This document shows positions 45,961 to 54,274 of a stretch of 60,126 nt of DNA, piece after piece; the stretch's first letter is position 1, and the number at the start of each line of letters is the position of its first letter. A model generated the notes under the pieces. The model did no database searches. It worked only from the letters and a program-made list of their open reading frames with translations, and had not been told where the DNA came from. The position numbers were made by a program, and so were the translations under genes. The stretch comes from Frankia nepalensis (GTDB lineage Bacteria; Actinomycetota; Actinomycetes; Frankiales; Frankiaceae): NCBI RefSeq assembly GCF_016786325.1, contig NZ_JADWYU010000144.1, positions 1-60,126 of the forward strand, read 5' to 3'.

Positions 45961-46088
45961 ACCAGCGAGTCTAGATCGCCGGGCACCTGGACGACGGCGT
46001 ATGCGCCGAAGCCTCTCGGCGATGGCCGCGACCCCCGCGCACGCGGCTTCATGGAGGGGACCTGAGGGACGAACCGGAGGAGACGGAC

Positions 46089-46586
46089 GTGACCGGCGTA
46101 CGGATCGGGACACTGCTGGGGGCGACCCTGGCGACGGGGCTGATGGCGGGCATCTACTTCGCGTTCGCCTGCTCGGTGATGCCGGGCCTGCGCGCCACCG
46201 ACGCGCGGACGCTGGTGGGCACCATGCAGTCCATCAACGTGGCGATCGTCAACGGCTGGTTCCTGCTGGTCTTCGTCGGCGCCCCGCTGCTCACGCTGGT
46301 CGCCGGCGCGGCCCATCTGCCGGTCGCCGGCCGCGGCGCGCTGCCGTGGATCGCGGCCGGTCTCGCGCTCAACGTCGTCGCCTTCGTCGTCACCGGCGCC
46401 GCGAACATCCCGCTGAACAACGCCCTGGACGCCGCCGGGCCGATCGACCAGATCGCGGACCTGGAGGCGGTCAGGGACCGTTTCGAAGATGCCTGGATCC
46501 GCTGGAACCTCGTGCGCACCGCCGCGACGACGGCCGCCTTCGCCTGCCTCGGCTACGCCCTCGTCCTCACCCACCGCCCGCGCTGA
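46089..46586 (+). CDS. DUF1772 (anthrone-oxygenase-like) membrane protein
   Basis: 165 residues, four hydrophobic segments. It begins GTLLGATLATGLMAGIYFAF and ends with the DUF1772 mark NIPLNNAL...RFEDAWIRWN, which carries the conserved Asn, Arg and Trp. Some relatives help oxidise anthrones, but most are uncharacterised. GGAGGAG precedes GTG 46089. The adjacent divergent AraC gene probably controls it. Confidence 0.85.
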   Translation: MTGVRIGTLLGATLATGLMAGIYFAFACSVMPGLRATDARTLVGTMQSINVAIVNGWFLLVFVGAPLLTLVAGAAHLPVAGRGALPWIAAGLALNVVAFVVTGAANIPLNNALDAAGPIDQIADLEAVRDRFEDAWIRWNLVRTAATTAAFACLGYALVLTHRPR

Positions 46587-46607
46587 AGCCACCGCCCGCG
46601 CTGACCG

Positions 46608-47819
46608 TCAGGCCAGAACGCCTTCCTCCGGGTGAAGCAAATCCCCGGTCACGAAACGCAGGTCGCCGGACGGGGTGACGTAGGTGATCGCGCAGGTGAA
46701 GGCGCGGCTGCCGGCCCGCCAGCTCTCCTCGGCGATCGGCAGCCAGCCGACGCGGACGGTCTCGGTCTGCTGGAACGATGGCCCGAGATAGTCGCGCGCC
46801 ACGGCCGCGCAGAGCGGCTGCGCCTGGGCCTTGAACTCCTGCTCCGACGGCGCCGCGCCATGCCGGGTGTCCGCGAGCCGGGCGCCGCCGATCGCCACCT
46901 GCTGATGAGGCTCGGCGCACGCGACGCCGACCACGCCGTCGGCGTCGGACGCCAGGCAGGTTCCGGCCGGGAAGACCCATGCCTGGTCGGCGCCCTCGGC
47001 GCTGCCGGTGAAAAGGTCGTGCCGGCCGGGCGTGGCGGCGTACGGGGTGCGCCCGCTCAGCCCGCAGTGGACGTCGCGCTCTCCGCGCTGCCAGCCGTCC
47101 AGTGAGGGATGGACCGCCGACAGGTAGAACCTGCCGTACGGGTCGAGTGGGTGGCCAAGAAAGCGTTCCACCGGGTCGACGCAGTACCTCTCCTCGAGGG
47201 CGATCCACGTCTGGTAGTCGGGGTAGGGGGCTCCTAACCGGTATTCGGATCCAATATCTACGGCGTCGCCGCTGACCGACTGGAACAGGTGGGGTTCGGC
47301 GCAGGGGACGGTCCGCACGCTCGTCTGGGCCGCGTCCTGGTCCCAGCGGTAGCAGTCCCCGCGCCGGTAGTCGTGCCGCCACAGGTCAGGCCCGGTTGTG
47401 CCTTCCGGGCCGGGCGACGGATCACCGGCCGGTGGGCGACCGGAGGCAGCCGGCCCGTCGTCAGCGCCGTTCCCGCCGCTCCACGGGAACGGGAGGCCCA
47501 CGACGAGGTAGCCGGCGACGAGGGCGAAGATCAGGATGACGGCCGTGCTGATCACACGCCGTTTGCGCCGCGCCGGTGTCGTCTCCTCGGTGGGGGTCCA
47601 GGAGCGGGGCGACGCCGGGGTGACCGGCGGCGCGGGCCTGGAGCGTCGCCGCCGGCGCGACGGGGCGCCGGGCGCGCCGGCGAGCTCACGGCGCACGGCC
47701 AGCCGGCTGCGGGCCGGGGCCTCGTAGACGGAGGCCGCCCTGACGAACGCCTCGTCGAGGACGAGACCGGCGAAAGGGTCGTCCGGATCGGCCAGGTCGC
47801 TGGGCTGGTCGTCGGTCAC
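46608..47819 (-). CDS. Septum-formation-domain membrane protein (copy A)
   Basis: 403 residues. An Arg-rich cytoplasmic head precedes one membrane segment (VISTAVILIFALVAGYLVVG). The outer part has two Cys-containing repeats of the septum-formation-related domain (DYRRGDCYRWDQD..VPCAEPHLFQ; GTCLASDADGVVGVACAEPHQQ). The invariant C-x-EPH pairs are visible, suggesting disulfides. It is homologous over most of its outside part to the protein encoded at 48037-49275. The role in septation is suggested only by the family name. The ATG or GTG start at 47819 lacks a strong site. Confidence 0.75.
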   Translation of the reverse strand: MTDDQPSDLADPDDPFAGLVLDEAFVRAASVYEAPARSRLAVRRELAGAPGAPSRRRRRSRPAPPVTPASPRSWTPTEETTPARRKRRVISTAVILIFALVAGYLVVGLPFPWSGGNGADDGPAASGRPPAGDPSPGPEGTTGPDLWRHDYRRGDCYRWDQDAAQTSVRTVPCAEPHLFQSVSGDAVDIGSEYRLGAPYPDYQTWIALEERYCVDPVERFLGHPLDPYGRFYLSAVHPSLDGWQRGERDVHCGLSGRTPYAATPGRHDLFTGSAEGADQAWVFPAGTCLASDADGVVGVACAEPHQQVAIGGARLADTRHGAAPSEQEFKAQAQPLCAAVARDYLGPSFQQTETVRVGWLPIAEESWRAGSRAFTCAITYVTPSGDLRFVTGDLLHPEEGVLA

Positions 47820-48036
47820 GGCGGTCGCTTCCTCGTCGGTCGGGCCTGTCGGTGGGGCGGCGCGCGGGGCGGCGCCGGGAGCGCACGCCCACGGCGCCGG
47901 CGCGCGGGCCCGGATGTGTGGCGCCGCACATTACAGCGCCGGGTGTCCGGATTCGACCGGTAGGACCCGGTAGTAGGCCATCGGCGATGGCGGCGGCCCG
48001 GACCGGTCCGGGCCGCCGCGGTCGAGCTGGCCCCGG

Positions 48037-49275
48037 TCAGGCCGGGATCGGGTTGCGCGCGTCGCCGGTCACCGGCCTGGGATCACCGGTCGGGGTCACA
48101 TAGCTGACCAGGCAGCTGAAGGACCGGCTTCCAGCCGCCCAGCTCTCCGGGGAGAGCGTGAACCAGCCGACGTAGACCGAGTCCGTCTCCTGGAAAGGCC
48201 CCCCGAAGAACGTGCCCGCGACGGTCGCGCACTCGCGCGCGGCCTGCTCGTCGAACGCGTCGTCGGTCGGCGGCGGGCTGCCCGGGGCGCCGGGAAGGTG
48301 GACGTCCCCGATCGCGACGTGGTGGTGCGCCGTCGCGCAGGTCACCGCGTACAGGCCGTCCGCGTCCTCCACGAGGCAGGTGCCGGGCCCGTAGACCATC
48401 GACTGGTCGGCGCCCTTCGCCGACCCGGAGACGAGGTCGTTGTCGGGGTTCTCGGCGGTCGGGGCGTACCCGCCGATGCCGCACTGCAGATCGCGGTCAC
48501 CGAGCGCCCAGCCCTCCTCCGTCGGCCTGATCGTCGAGATCCCGAACCGGCCGTACGGGTCGAGCGGGGAGCCGAGGTAGGCCGCGACCGGGGCGCCGCA
48601 GTGCTCGTCGGCCAGCCGCGACCACTCGTCGTCGGTGGCGGGGAACGGGGCGTCCGGCGGGAACGACGCGGCCATGCTCACGGGGTTGTCGCTGACTGCC
48701 TCGAACCGGTGTGGCTCGGCGCAGTCCACCTCGTCGACCTTCGAGGAGGCGCCGTCGAGGTCCCACAGGTAGCAGCGCCCACGCTCGTAGGTCCGGTCGG
48801 TGAGCTCGGGATCAGTGGTCGCCGACGCGGCGCCCGACGGCACGGGCGCCGCCGCCGGCCCCGAGCCGCCGTCGTCGTCACCGGCGGCGAAGCCGATCGC
48901 GGCCAGGCCGACGAGCACGACGACGACGCCGCCGGCGACCACGGCCGCGACGCGCCCACGGGTCCACCGCGACCGCCGGGGCGGGGGCGGGGAGGGCCGC
49001 CAGGGCTGCGGCGTGCCCGGTGCCGGGGCACCGGGCTGCCCGTACGGCTGCCAGGGCGCGCCCGGCGCGCCCCAGGAAGGCGTGCCCGGCGCCGGGCTCC
49101 CGCCCGGGGCGGGCCAGCCGGCGGGCGGGGGCGCGCCGCCCGCCGCGGGCTGCCCCGGGCCCTGCGGCCAGGGTGTTCCCGGCTGCTGGGGCCACGGCGT
49201 GGCCCCTGGTCCCGCCTGCGGCGGGCCGGCCTGTCCTGCCCCGGGTCCCTGCGTCGGGGGCGTCTCGTCGGCCAC
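48037..49275 (-). CDS. Septum-formation-domain membrane protein (copy B)
   Basis: 412 residues. A Pro/Gly/Ala/Trp-rich head of about 100 residues leads to one membrane segment (VAAVVAGGVVVVLVGLAAIG). Two septum-formation modules follow, with TYERGRCYLWDLD, EVDCAEPHRFEAVS, GTCLVEDADGLYAVTCATAH and others. The outer region matches copy A in order and spacing, including the ending SYVTPTGDPRPVTGD. The tandem same-strand position implies a local duplication. The function is not known. Confidence 0.77.
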   Translation of the reverse strand: MADETPPTQGPGAGQAGPPQAGPGATPWPQQPGTPWPQGPGQPAAGGAPPPAGWPAPGGSPAPGTPSWGAPGAPWQPYGQPGAPAPGTPQPWRPSPPPPRRSRWTRGRVAAVVAGGVVVVLVGLAAIGFAAGDDDGGSGPAAAPVPSGAASATTDPELTDRTYERGRCYLWDLDGASSKVDEVDCAEPHRFEAVSDNPVSMAASFPPDAPFPATDDEWSRLADEHCGAPVAAYLGSPLDPYGRFGISTIRPTEEGWALGDRDLQCGIGGYAPTAENPDNDLVSGSAKGADQSMVYGPGTCLVEDADGLYAVTCATAHHHVAIGDVHLPGAPGSPPPTDDAFDEQAARECATVAGTFFGGPFQETDSVYVGWFTLSPESWAAGSRSFSCLVSYVTPTGDPRPVTGDARNPIPA

Positions 49276-49642
49276 GGTCGTCTCGCTCCACCCATCGTGT
49301 CGGGCGCCGCCGACGGTCGGGTGAGCGCGCCGCGTGGCCAGGCCACGCCGCTCCGCTCGGCCCGCTTGGCGTCGCGGCGCGCAGATTGTGGCGCGCAGAA
49401 TATCGGCGGCCTGCGACGGTTTGCGCGCAGGGTGCCGTGTGCCCGGAATGGCCCGTCACCTGGTCGTTCACCCGGCTGCCCGCCGGCGCGGCCGGAACTG
49501 TCGGCGCCGGGTCCTAGGCTGATCCTGTCCGCGGTGGGTTCGCGCCCGCGGACGTGGGTGACTGGCTCGGTGGGTTGGCTGGGCGCATTGGGTTGGCTGG
49601 CTCGGCGGGCCCGGCCAGGGGCGCAGGGGAAGGGGGCGGTCG
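49276..49642. other. Intergenic region between divergent genes
   Basis: About 370 bases upstream of both copy B and recD2. No gene or clear operator is visible; the promoters of both genes should be here. Confidence 0.4.
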
Positions 49643-51946
49643 GTGACCGCGGTGCCGGCGGCGCGGGGGCAGCGGCCGACAGGGCCGGCGGGGCCGGGGG
49701 AGGCGCCGCGCTGGGCGCTGCTCGACGCCGTCCTCGAGCGGATCACCTACGCGAACGAGGAGAACGGCTACACCGTCGCCAAGGTCGACACCGGCCGGGG
49801 CGGGGACCTGGTGACCGTCGTCGGCGCGCTGCTGGGGGCGCAGCCGGGGGAGTTCCTGCGGATGCGGGGCCGGTGGGGGAGCCACCCGCAGCACGGCCGG
49901 CAGTTCCAGGTCGAGGACTACACCCAGGTCCTGCCGGCCACGGTCCAGGGCATCCGCCGCTACCTCGGCTCGGGCCTGATCAAGGGGATCGGGCCGCGGC
50001 TGGCCGAGAACATCGTCGACCACTTCGGCGTGGACGCCCTCGACGTGATCGACCGGGAGCCCGAGCGGCTCATCGAGGTGCCCAAGCTCGGCCCGAAGCG
50101 GACGAAACTGATCGCCGCCGCCTGGGAGGAACAGCGCGCGATCAAGGAGGTCATGGTCTTCCTGCAGAGCGTCGGCGTCTCCACGTCACTCGCGGTCAAG
50201 ATCTACAAGAAGTACAAGGACGAGTCGGTGGACGTCGTGCGCCGCGAGCCGTACCGGCTGGCGAACGACGTGTGGGGGATCGGTTTCCGCACCGCGGACA
50301 CGATCGCCCGGGCCGTTGGCATCCCGCACGACGCCCCCGACCGGATCAAGGCCGGCCTGCAGTACACCCTGTCCGAGTCGACGGGCGACGGGCACTGCTA
50401 CCTGCCCGAGCAGCGGCTGATGGCCGACGCGGCGCAGATCCTCGAGGTCGGCCTGGAAGGGGTCATCGACGCGCTAGGCGAGCTGGTCGCCGAGGAGGGC
50501 GTCACCCGGGAGGAGATCCCCGGCGACGACCCGGAGCAGCCGGTCGCCGCCGTCTACCTGGTGCCGTTCCACCGGGCCGAGGTGTCGCTCAGCAACCAGC
50601 TGCTGCGCCTGCTCGACGCCGACGCCGACCGGCTCGCCGCGTTCGGGTCCGTCGACTGGGACGCGGCGCGGCGCTGGCTGCGCGCCCGCACCGGCGCGGA
50701 CCTGGCACCCGCCCAGGACGAGGCGGTGCGCCTGGCGCTGACCCGCAAGGTCGCGGTGCTCACCGGCGGCCCGGGCTGCGGCAAGAGCTTCACCGTCCGC
50801 TCGATCGTCGAGATGGCGGCGGCCAAGGGCGCCAAGGTGCTGCTCGCGGCGCCGACCGGCCGGGCCGCCAAGCGGCTCACCGAGCTGACCGGCCACCCGG
50901 CGGCGACCGTGCACCGGCTGCTGGAGCTGCGCCCCGGCGGGGACGCCGCCTTCGACCGCGACCGGCCGCTGGACGCCGACCTGGTCGTCGTCGACGAGGC
51001 GTCGATGCTCGACCTGCTGCTCGCCAACAAGCTCGCCCGAGCCGTCGCGCCGGGCGCGCACCTGCTGCTCGTCGGCGACGTCGACCAGCTGCCGTCGGTC
51101 GGCGCCGGCCAGGTGCTGCGCGACCTGCTCGCCGAGGGCACGCCCGTGCCGCACGTCCGGCTGACCCACGTGTTCCGCCAGGCCGCCCAGTCGGGCGTCG
51201 TCACGAACGCGCACCGGATCAACGCCGGCGAGTTCCCCCAGGTCCAGGGCTTGCCAGACTTCTTCCTGTTCGCCTGCGACGAGGCGGAGGACGCCGCGAA
51301 GATCACGGTGGACGTGGTGGCGAACAGGATCCCGCGCAGGTTCGGCCTCGACCCACGGGTCGACGTGCAGGTGCTGACTCCGATGCACCGCGGCCCCGCC
51401 GGCGCCGGCTCGCTCAACGGCCTGCTGCAGGAGGCGCTCACCCCGAGCGGGCCCGGGACGGCGGAGCGGCGTTTCGGCGGCCGGGTGTTCCGCGTCGGCG
51501 ACAAGGTCAGCCAGATCCGCAACAACTACGACAAGGGCGCGAACGGCGTCTTCAACGGCACCCTCGGGGTCGTCACCGCGCTCGACCCCGTCGAGCAGAC
51601 CCTCACCGTGCGCACCGACGAGGGCGAGACCGTCTCCTACGACTTCGCCGAACTCGACGAACTGACCCACGCCTACGCGCTGACGATCCACCGGTCGCAG
51701 GGCAGCGAATACCCGGCCGTCGTCGTCCCGGTGACGATGAGCGCCTGGATGATGCTGCAGCGCAACCTGCTCTACACGGCCGTGACCCGGGCGAAGAAGC
51801 TCGTCGTCCTCGTCGGCTCGAAGAAGGCGATCGGCCGCGCCGTGCACGCCGCCTCCGCCGGCCGCCGGCACACCGGCCTCGCCCACCGGCTGCGCGCACG
51901 CCGCATCGTCACCCTCGCGCCGCCGCCCGGCCCCGCGGACGCGTAG
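49643..51946 (+). CDS. recD2: RecD2-type SF1 helicase
   Basis: 767 residues. The N-terminal part carries RecD2-specific helices (FQVEDYTQVLPATVQGIRRY, the HhH-like GSGLIKGIGPRLAENIVDHF). The helicase core has Walker A LTGGPGCGKSFT near 371, motif II VVVDEASMLDL, and the C-terminal UvrD-like motif YALTIHRSQGSEYP. RecD2 unwinds DNA 5'-3' and is not part of RecBCD, acting in repair or fork maintenance. GTG 49643 has GGGGG a few nt before. It directly precedes the Y RNA cluster and rsr on the same strand. Confidence 0.93.
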   Translation: MTAVPAARGQRPTGPAGPGEAPRWALLDAVLERITYANEENGYTVAKVDTGRGGDLVTVVGALLGAQPGEFLRMRGRWGSHPQHGRQFQVEDYTQVLPATVQGIRRYLGSGLIKGIGPRLAENIVDHFGVDALDVIDREPERLIEVPKLGPKRTKLIAAAWEEQRAIKEVMVFLQSVGVSTSLAVKIYKKYKDESVDVVRREPYRLANDVWGIGFRTADTIARAVGIPHDAPDRIKAGLQYTLSESTGDGHCYLPEQRLMADAAQILEVGLEGVIDALGELVAEEGVTREEIPGDDPEQPVAAVYLVPFHRAEVSLSNQLLRLLDADADRLAAFGSVDWDAARRWLRARTGADLAPAQDEAVRLALTRKVAVLTGGPGCGKSFTVRSIVEMAAAKGAKVLLAAPTGRAAKRLTELTGHPAATVHRLLELRPGGDAAFDRDRPLDADLVVVDEASMLDLLLANKLARAVAPGAHLLLVGDVDQLPSVGAGQVLRDLLAEGTPVPHVRLTHVFRQAAQSGVVTNAHRINAGEFPQVQGLPDFFLFACDEAEDAAKITVDVVANRIPRRFGLDPRVDVQVLTPMHRGPAGAGSLNGLLQEALTPSGPGTAERRFGGRVFRVGDKVSQIRNNYDKGANGVFNGTLGVVTALDPVEQTLTVRTDEGETVSYDFAELDELTHAYALTIHRSQGSEYPAVVVPVTMSAWMMLQRNLLYTAVTRAKKLVVLVGSKKAIGRAVHAASAGRRHTGLAHRLRARRIVTLAPPPGPADA

Positions 51947-51956
51947 AAAAACCTGT

Positions 51957-51984
51957 TTGCGGCCGGTGGGGCGACCGTTAGGCT
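51957..51984 (+). promoter_or_regulatory. Promoter for the Y RNA cluster
   Basis: TTGCGG (51957-51962) and TAGGCT (51979-51984) are 16 nt apart. The expected transcript start, 6-7 nt downstream, falls on the first paired base of the first Y RNA at 51991. This match of promoter and RNA end supports both. Confidence 0.6.
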
Positions 51985-51990
51985 TTGTCC

Positions 51991-52062
51991 TGTCCGAAGT
52001 GAGGACCGCGGGCTACTTCGTTTGCCGAATGATCGAGCCCTCGGTCGGCTGGTTCTCGGACG
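51991..52062 (+). ncRNA. Bacterial Y RNA 1, minimal form without tRNA-like module
   Basis: The ends pair: TGTCCGA (51991-51997) with TCGGACG (52056-52062). The Ro-stem signature CCGAAGTG (51994-52001) lies on the 5' strand and CTGGTTCTCGG (52049-52059) on the 3' strand, identical in the two RNAs that follow. An inner stem pairs GACCG.GGGCT (52004-52014) with AGCCC.CGGTC (52036-52046), with one mismatch. The CCGAAGTG core recalls the CCGAGUGCAGUG of vertebrate Y3 RNA. A short apical loop region replaces the tRNA-like module. It would bind the Ro protein encoded downstream. Confidence 0.75.
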
Positions 52063-52078
52063 TCACCGTCGGATATGT

Positions 52079-52222
52079 CGGTGCCGAAGTGCACGGCGAA
52101 GCGTACTTCTGATCTGCGGGTCGCGGGTTCGATTCCCGTCCGGGTTCTCTGTGAGCGCCCGGTAGCTCAGTGGAGAGAGCTGCAGAAGCGCGCGCGCTTC
52201 CCGAACCTGGTTCTCGGCACCG
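52079..52222 (+). ncRNA. Bacterial Y RNA 2 (YrlA-like) with permuted tRNA mimic, UCU loop
   Basis: The closing stem is CGGTGCCGA (52079-52087) with TCGGCACCG (52214-52222), 9 bp, carrying the shared signatures CCGAAGTG and CTGGTTCTCGG. Between them lie tRNA pieces in permuted order. First is an anticodon-like arm (52101-52117, loop CTTCTGA, anticodon UCU), then GGGTC and a T arm (GCGGG-TTCGATT-CCCGT, 52123-52139). Next is an acceptor-like stem closed by a loop (CCGGG 52140-52144 with CCCGG 52158-52162), TA, and a D arm (GCTC-AGTGGAGA-GAGC, 52165-52180). A hairpin (52185-52200) follows. It has no free acceptor end, so it is not a tRNA. Confidence 0.82.
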
Positions 52223-52234
52223 TCTTCCGTGATG

Positions 52235-52370
52235 CGACACCGAAGTGCAGGGTGGGGTTCCTTCCGCTGTCAACGGGGTAACGCGGGTTCGAATCCCGTC
52301 GGAGCTTCGGGCTCCGTCGTCTAGTGGCCTAAGACGCCTTGGTCCGCACCCGACCTGGTTCTCGGTGTCG
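52235..52370 (+). ncRNA. Bacterial Y RNA 3 (YrlA-like) with permuted tRNA mimic, GUC loop
   Basis: The closing stem is CGACACCGA (52235-52243) with TCGGTGTCG (52362-52370), 9 bp and different in sequence from RNA 2 but still perfectly paired. The order inside is an anticodon arm (TTCCG-CTGTCAA-CGGGG, 52262-52278, anticodon GUC), variable bases, a T arm (GCGGG-TTCGAAT-CCCGT, 52283-52299), an acceptor-like hairpin (CGGAGC with GCTCCG around TTCGG, 52300-52316) and a D arm (GTC/GAC, 52319-52335). The acceptor stem is thus sealed by a short loop, and the chain enters and leaves at the D/anticodon junction. It ends 45 nt before the Ro gene start. Confidence 0.82.
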
Positions 52371-52415
52371 TTTCACGGAAATCCGATGTGGCGTCCCCGA
52401 CAGGAAGGGGTCAAG

Positions 52416-54017
52416 GTGGGAAAGCTCGCGAAGGCGATGTCGAAGCGCGGTATCACCGGTCCCGTCCGCACCACGGGCCGGCGTACGGTCACCGCCGAGG
52501 GCGGCGCGGGCTGGTCGCGGGATGTGAAGGGCGAGCTGTTCACGCTCGCGGTCACGAACCTCGTCGCGGAGGACACCTTCTACGAGCGTGGCCGCGACCG
52601 TGACGACCGGTTCGTGAGCCTGCTGTGGGAGGCCGTCGCCCAGGACGCCGGCTGGGTCGCCCGGTTCGTGCCGTGGCTGCGCGACGGCGCGAACATGCGC
52701 ACCGCGTCGGTCGTCGCCGCCGCCGAGTACGCCCGGGCGCTGGCCGCGCTGCCCGCCGACGCCCGCGCGGCCGCGCCCACGGCCCGGTCGGTCATCGCGG
52801 GCGCGCTGCAGCGCGCGGACGAGCCCGGCGAGTTCGTCGCCTACTGGCTGGCCGGGCGCCGCCCGGCCCGCAACAGCCTGCCGGGTGGTGTGCAGCGCGG
52901 CGTCGCCGACGCGGCGACCCGGCTGTTCACCGAGCGCGCGGCGCTGAAGTACGACGGTGTGGCGCAGGCGGTCCGCCTCGGTGACGTCGTCGAGCTCGCC
53001 CGGCCGACCCCGGCCGCGCCGTGGCAGAACGACCTGTTCCGCTACCTGCTCGACCGCCGCCACCACGGCGACGGCGTCGCGACCGAGAACCTGCCGATGC
53101 TGCGCGCCCGCGCCCAGCTCGAGGCGGTCCCCGCGCCGCGGCGCGGCGCCGAGCTGCGGGCCTGGGGCGCCGACGCGCCGCGCCGGCTCGCGGAGGCGGG
53201 CGTGACGTGGGAGGCGCTCGCCGGCTGGCTCGGCGGGCCGATGGACGCCGTCGCCTGGTCGGCCGTCGTGCCCTCGATGGGCCTGATGGCCGCCGTGCGC
53301 AACCTGCGCAACCTCGACCGGGCCGGGGTGGACGACCAGGTCGCGGAGCAGGTCGCGGCCCGGCTCGCCGACGCCGCGCAGGTCCGCGCGTCGCGGATGT
53401 TCCCGCTGCGGTTCCTGTCGGCCTACAAGGCGGCGCCGTCGGCCCGCTGGGCGCGGCCGCTGGAGCAGGCGGTGGGGCACTCGCTGGCGAACGTGCCAGC
53501 GCTGCCGGGGCGGACCCTGGTGCTCGTCGACCAGTCCGGGTCGATGGCGGCCCGGCTGTCGGCCCGCTCCGACCTGACCCGGGCGGAGGCAGCGGCGCTG
53601 TTCGGCTTCGCGGTCGGCCTGCGCGCCGAGGAGGCGGACGTGTACGTCTACGGCGCGGACGGCGGGTGGAAGGACATGACGCCGAAGCACCGTCAGGTGC
53701 GGATGCCGAAGGGAGGCTCGCTGCTGCGGCTCGTCGAGAAGCACGGCCGGGCGGACCTGGGCGGCACCCTCACCTGGACGACGCTGCGGCGCACCTACCA
53801 CGGCCACGCCCGGGTAGTGATCGTGACGGACGAGCAGGCCCATGACTCGCCGGACAACCTGCCGGACGTTCCGATCATCACGTTCAACGTGGCCGGCTAC
53901 CGCGCCGCGCACGTCGAGGCGGCCCCGAACCGGGTGACGGTCGGCGGCCTGTCGGACGCCGGGTTCACCATGCTCGGCCACCTCGACACCCGCCACCGCG
54001 GCGGCTGGCCGTTCTGA
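52416..54017 (+). CDS. rsr: Ro60/TROVE-domain RNA-binding protein
   Basis: 533 residues. The first two-thirds form the TROVE HEAT-like ring (RTTGRRTVTAEGGAGWSRDV, FVSLLWEAVAQDAGWVARFV and others). The last third is a von Willebrand A domain with the metal site DQSGSMA near residue 372. Ro binds the ends of misfolded RNAs in the ring and Y RNAs on its outer face, and bacterial Rsr works with exonucleases in RNA repair or decay. GTG 52416 has AAGGGG 5 nt upstream. Frames running upstream into the RNA cluster are not coding. The adjacent Y RNAs are its natural partners. Confidence 0.92.
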   Translation: MGKLAKAMSKRGITGPVRTTGRRTVTAEGGAGWSRDVKGELFTLAVTNLVAEDTFYERGRDRDDRFVSLLWEAVAQDAGWVARFVPWLRDGANMRTASVVAAAEYARALAALPADARAAAPTARSVIAGALQRADEPGEFVAYWLAGRRPARNSLPGGVQRGVADAATRLFTERAALKYDGVAQAVRLGDVVELARPTPAAPWQNDLFRYLLDRRHHGDGVATENLPMLRARAQLEAVPAPRRGAELRAWGADAPRRLAEAGVTWEALAGWLGGPMDAVAWSAVVPSMGLMAAVRNLRNLDRAGVDDQVAEQVAARLADAAQVRASRMFPLRFLSAYKAAPSARWARPLEQAVGHSLANVPALPGRTLVLVDQSGSMAARLSARSDLTRAEAAALFGFAVGLRAEEADVYVYGADGGWKDMTPKHRQVRMPKGGSLLRLVEKHGRADLGGTLTWTTLRRTYHGHARVVIVTDEQAHDSPDNLPDVPIITFNVAGYRAAHVEAAPNRVTVGGLSDAGFTMLGHLDTRHRGGWPF

Positions 54018-54030
54018 GGCCCGGGCCCTG

Positions 54031-54078
54031 GGCCGGAGGCGGCGCGGCGGATCCCCACCGCCCGCGCCGTCTCCGGCC
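54031..54078 (+). terminator. Hairpin after rsr
   Basis: A 17-bp stem with a single G-U pair (54031-54047 with 54062-54078) closes a 14-nt loop 14 nt after the stop of the Ro gene. It probably ends the Y RNA-rsr transcript. The rest up to 54274 is extremely GC-rich and shows no gene. Confidence 0.65.
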
Positions 54079-54274
54079 TCCGCGCGTCTCGGTGCCCCTC
54101 TGAGGCGCCGGCTCACCCGGAGCCGGGCCGGGCCGGGCGTCGCGCCGGCCCGGAGGCCGGCCCCGTGCCCTCGGCCCGGCGGACTACCGGGTGCCGGTGG
54201 CCGTCCCGCGGCGGTTCTTGTTGCGGGTGACGGCGTCGGCGGGGCCTCCAGGCCCGGGTTGGCCGGTGTCGCGC

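Noticed and set aside
52079-52370. Ordinary tRNA-Arg(UCU) and tRNA-Asp(GUC) genes
   Set aside because: Individual arms look like tRNA, but their order is permuted, there is no free acceptor end or CCA region, and they are enclosed by Ro-type stems.
52245-52415. N-terminal extension of the Ro protein into the RNA cluster
   Set aside because: The frame is open, but the DNA is explained by paired RNA structure, and a GTG with AAGGGG at the right distance marks 52416.
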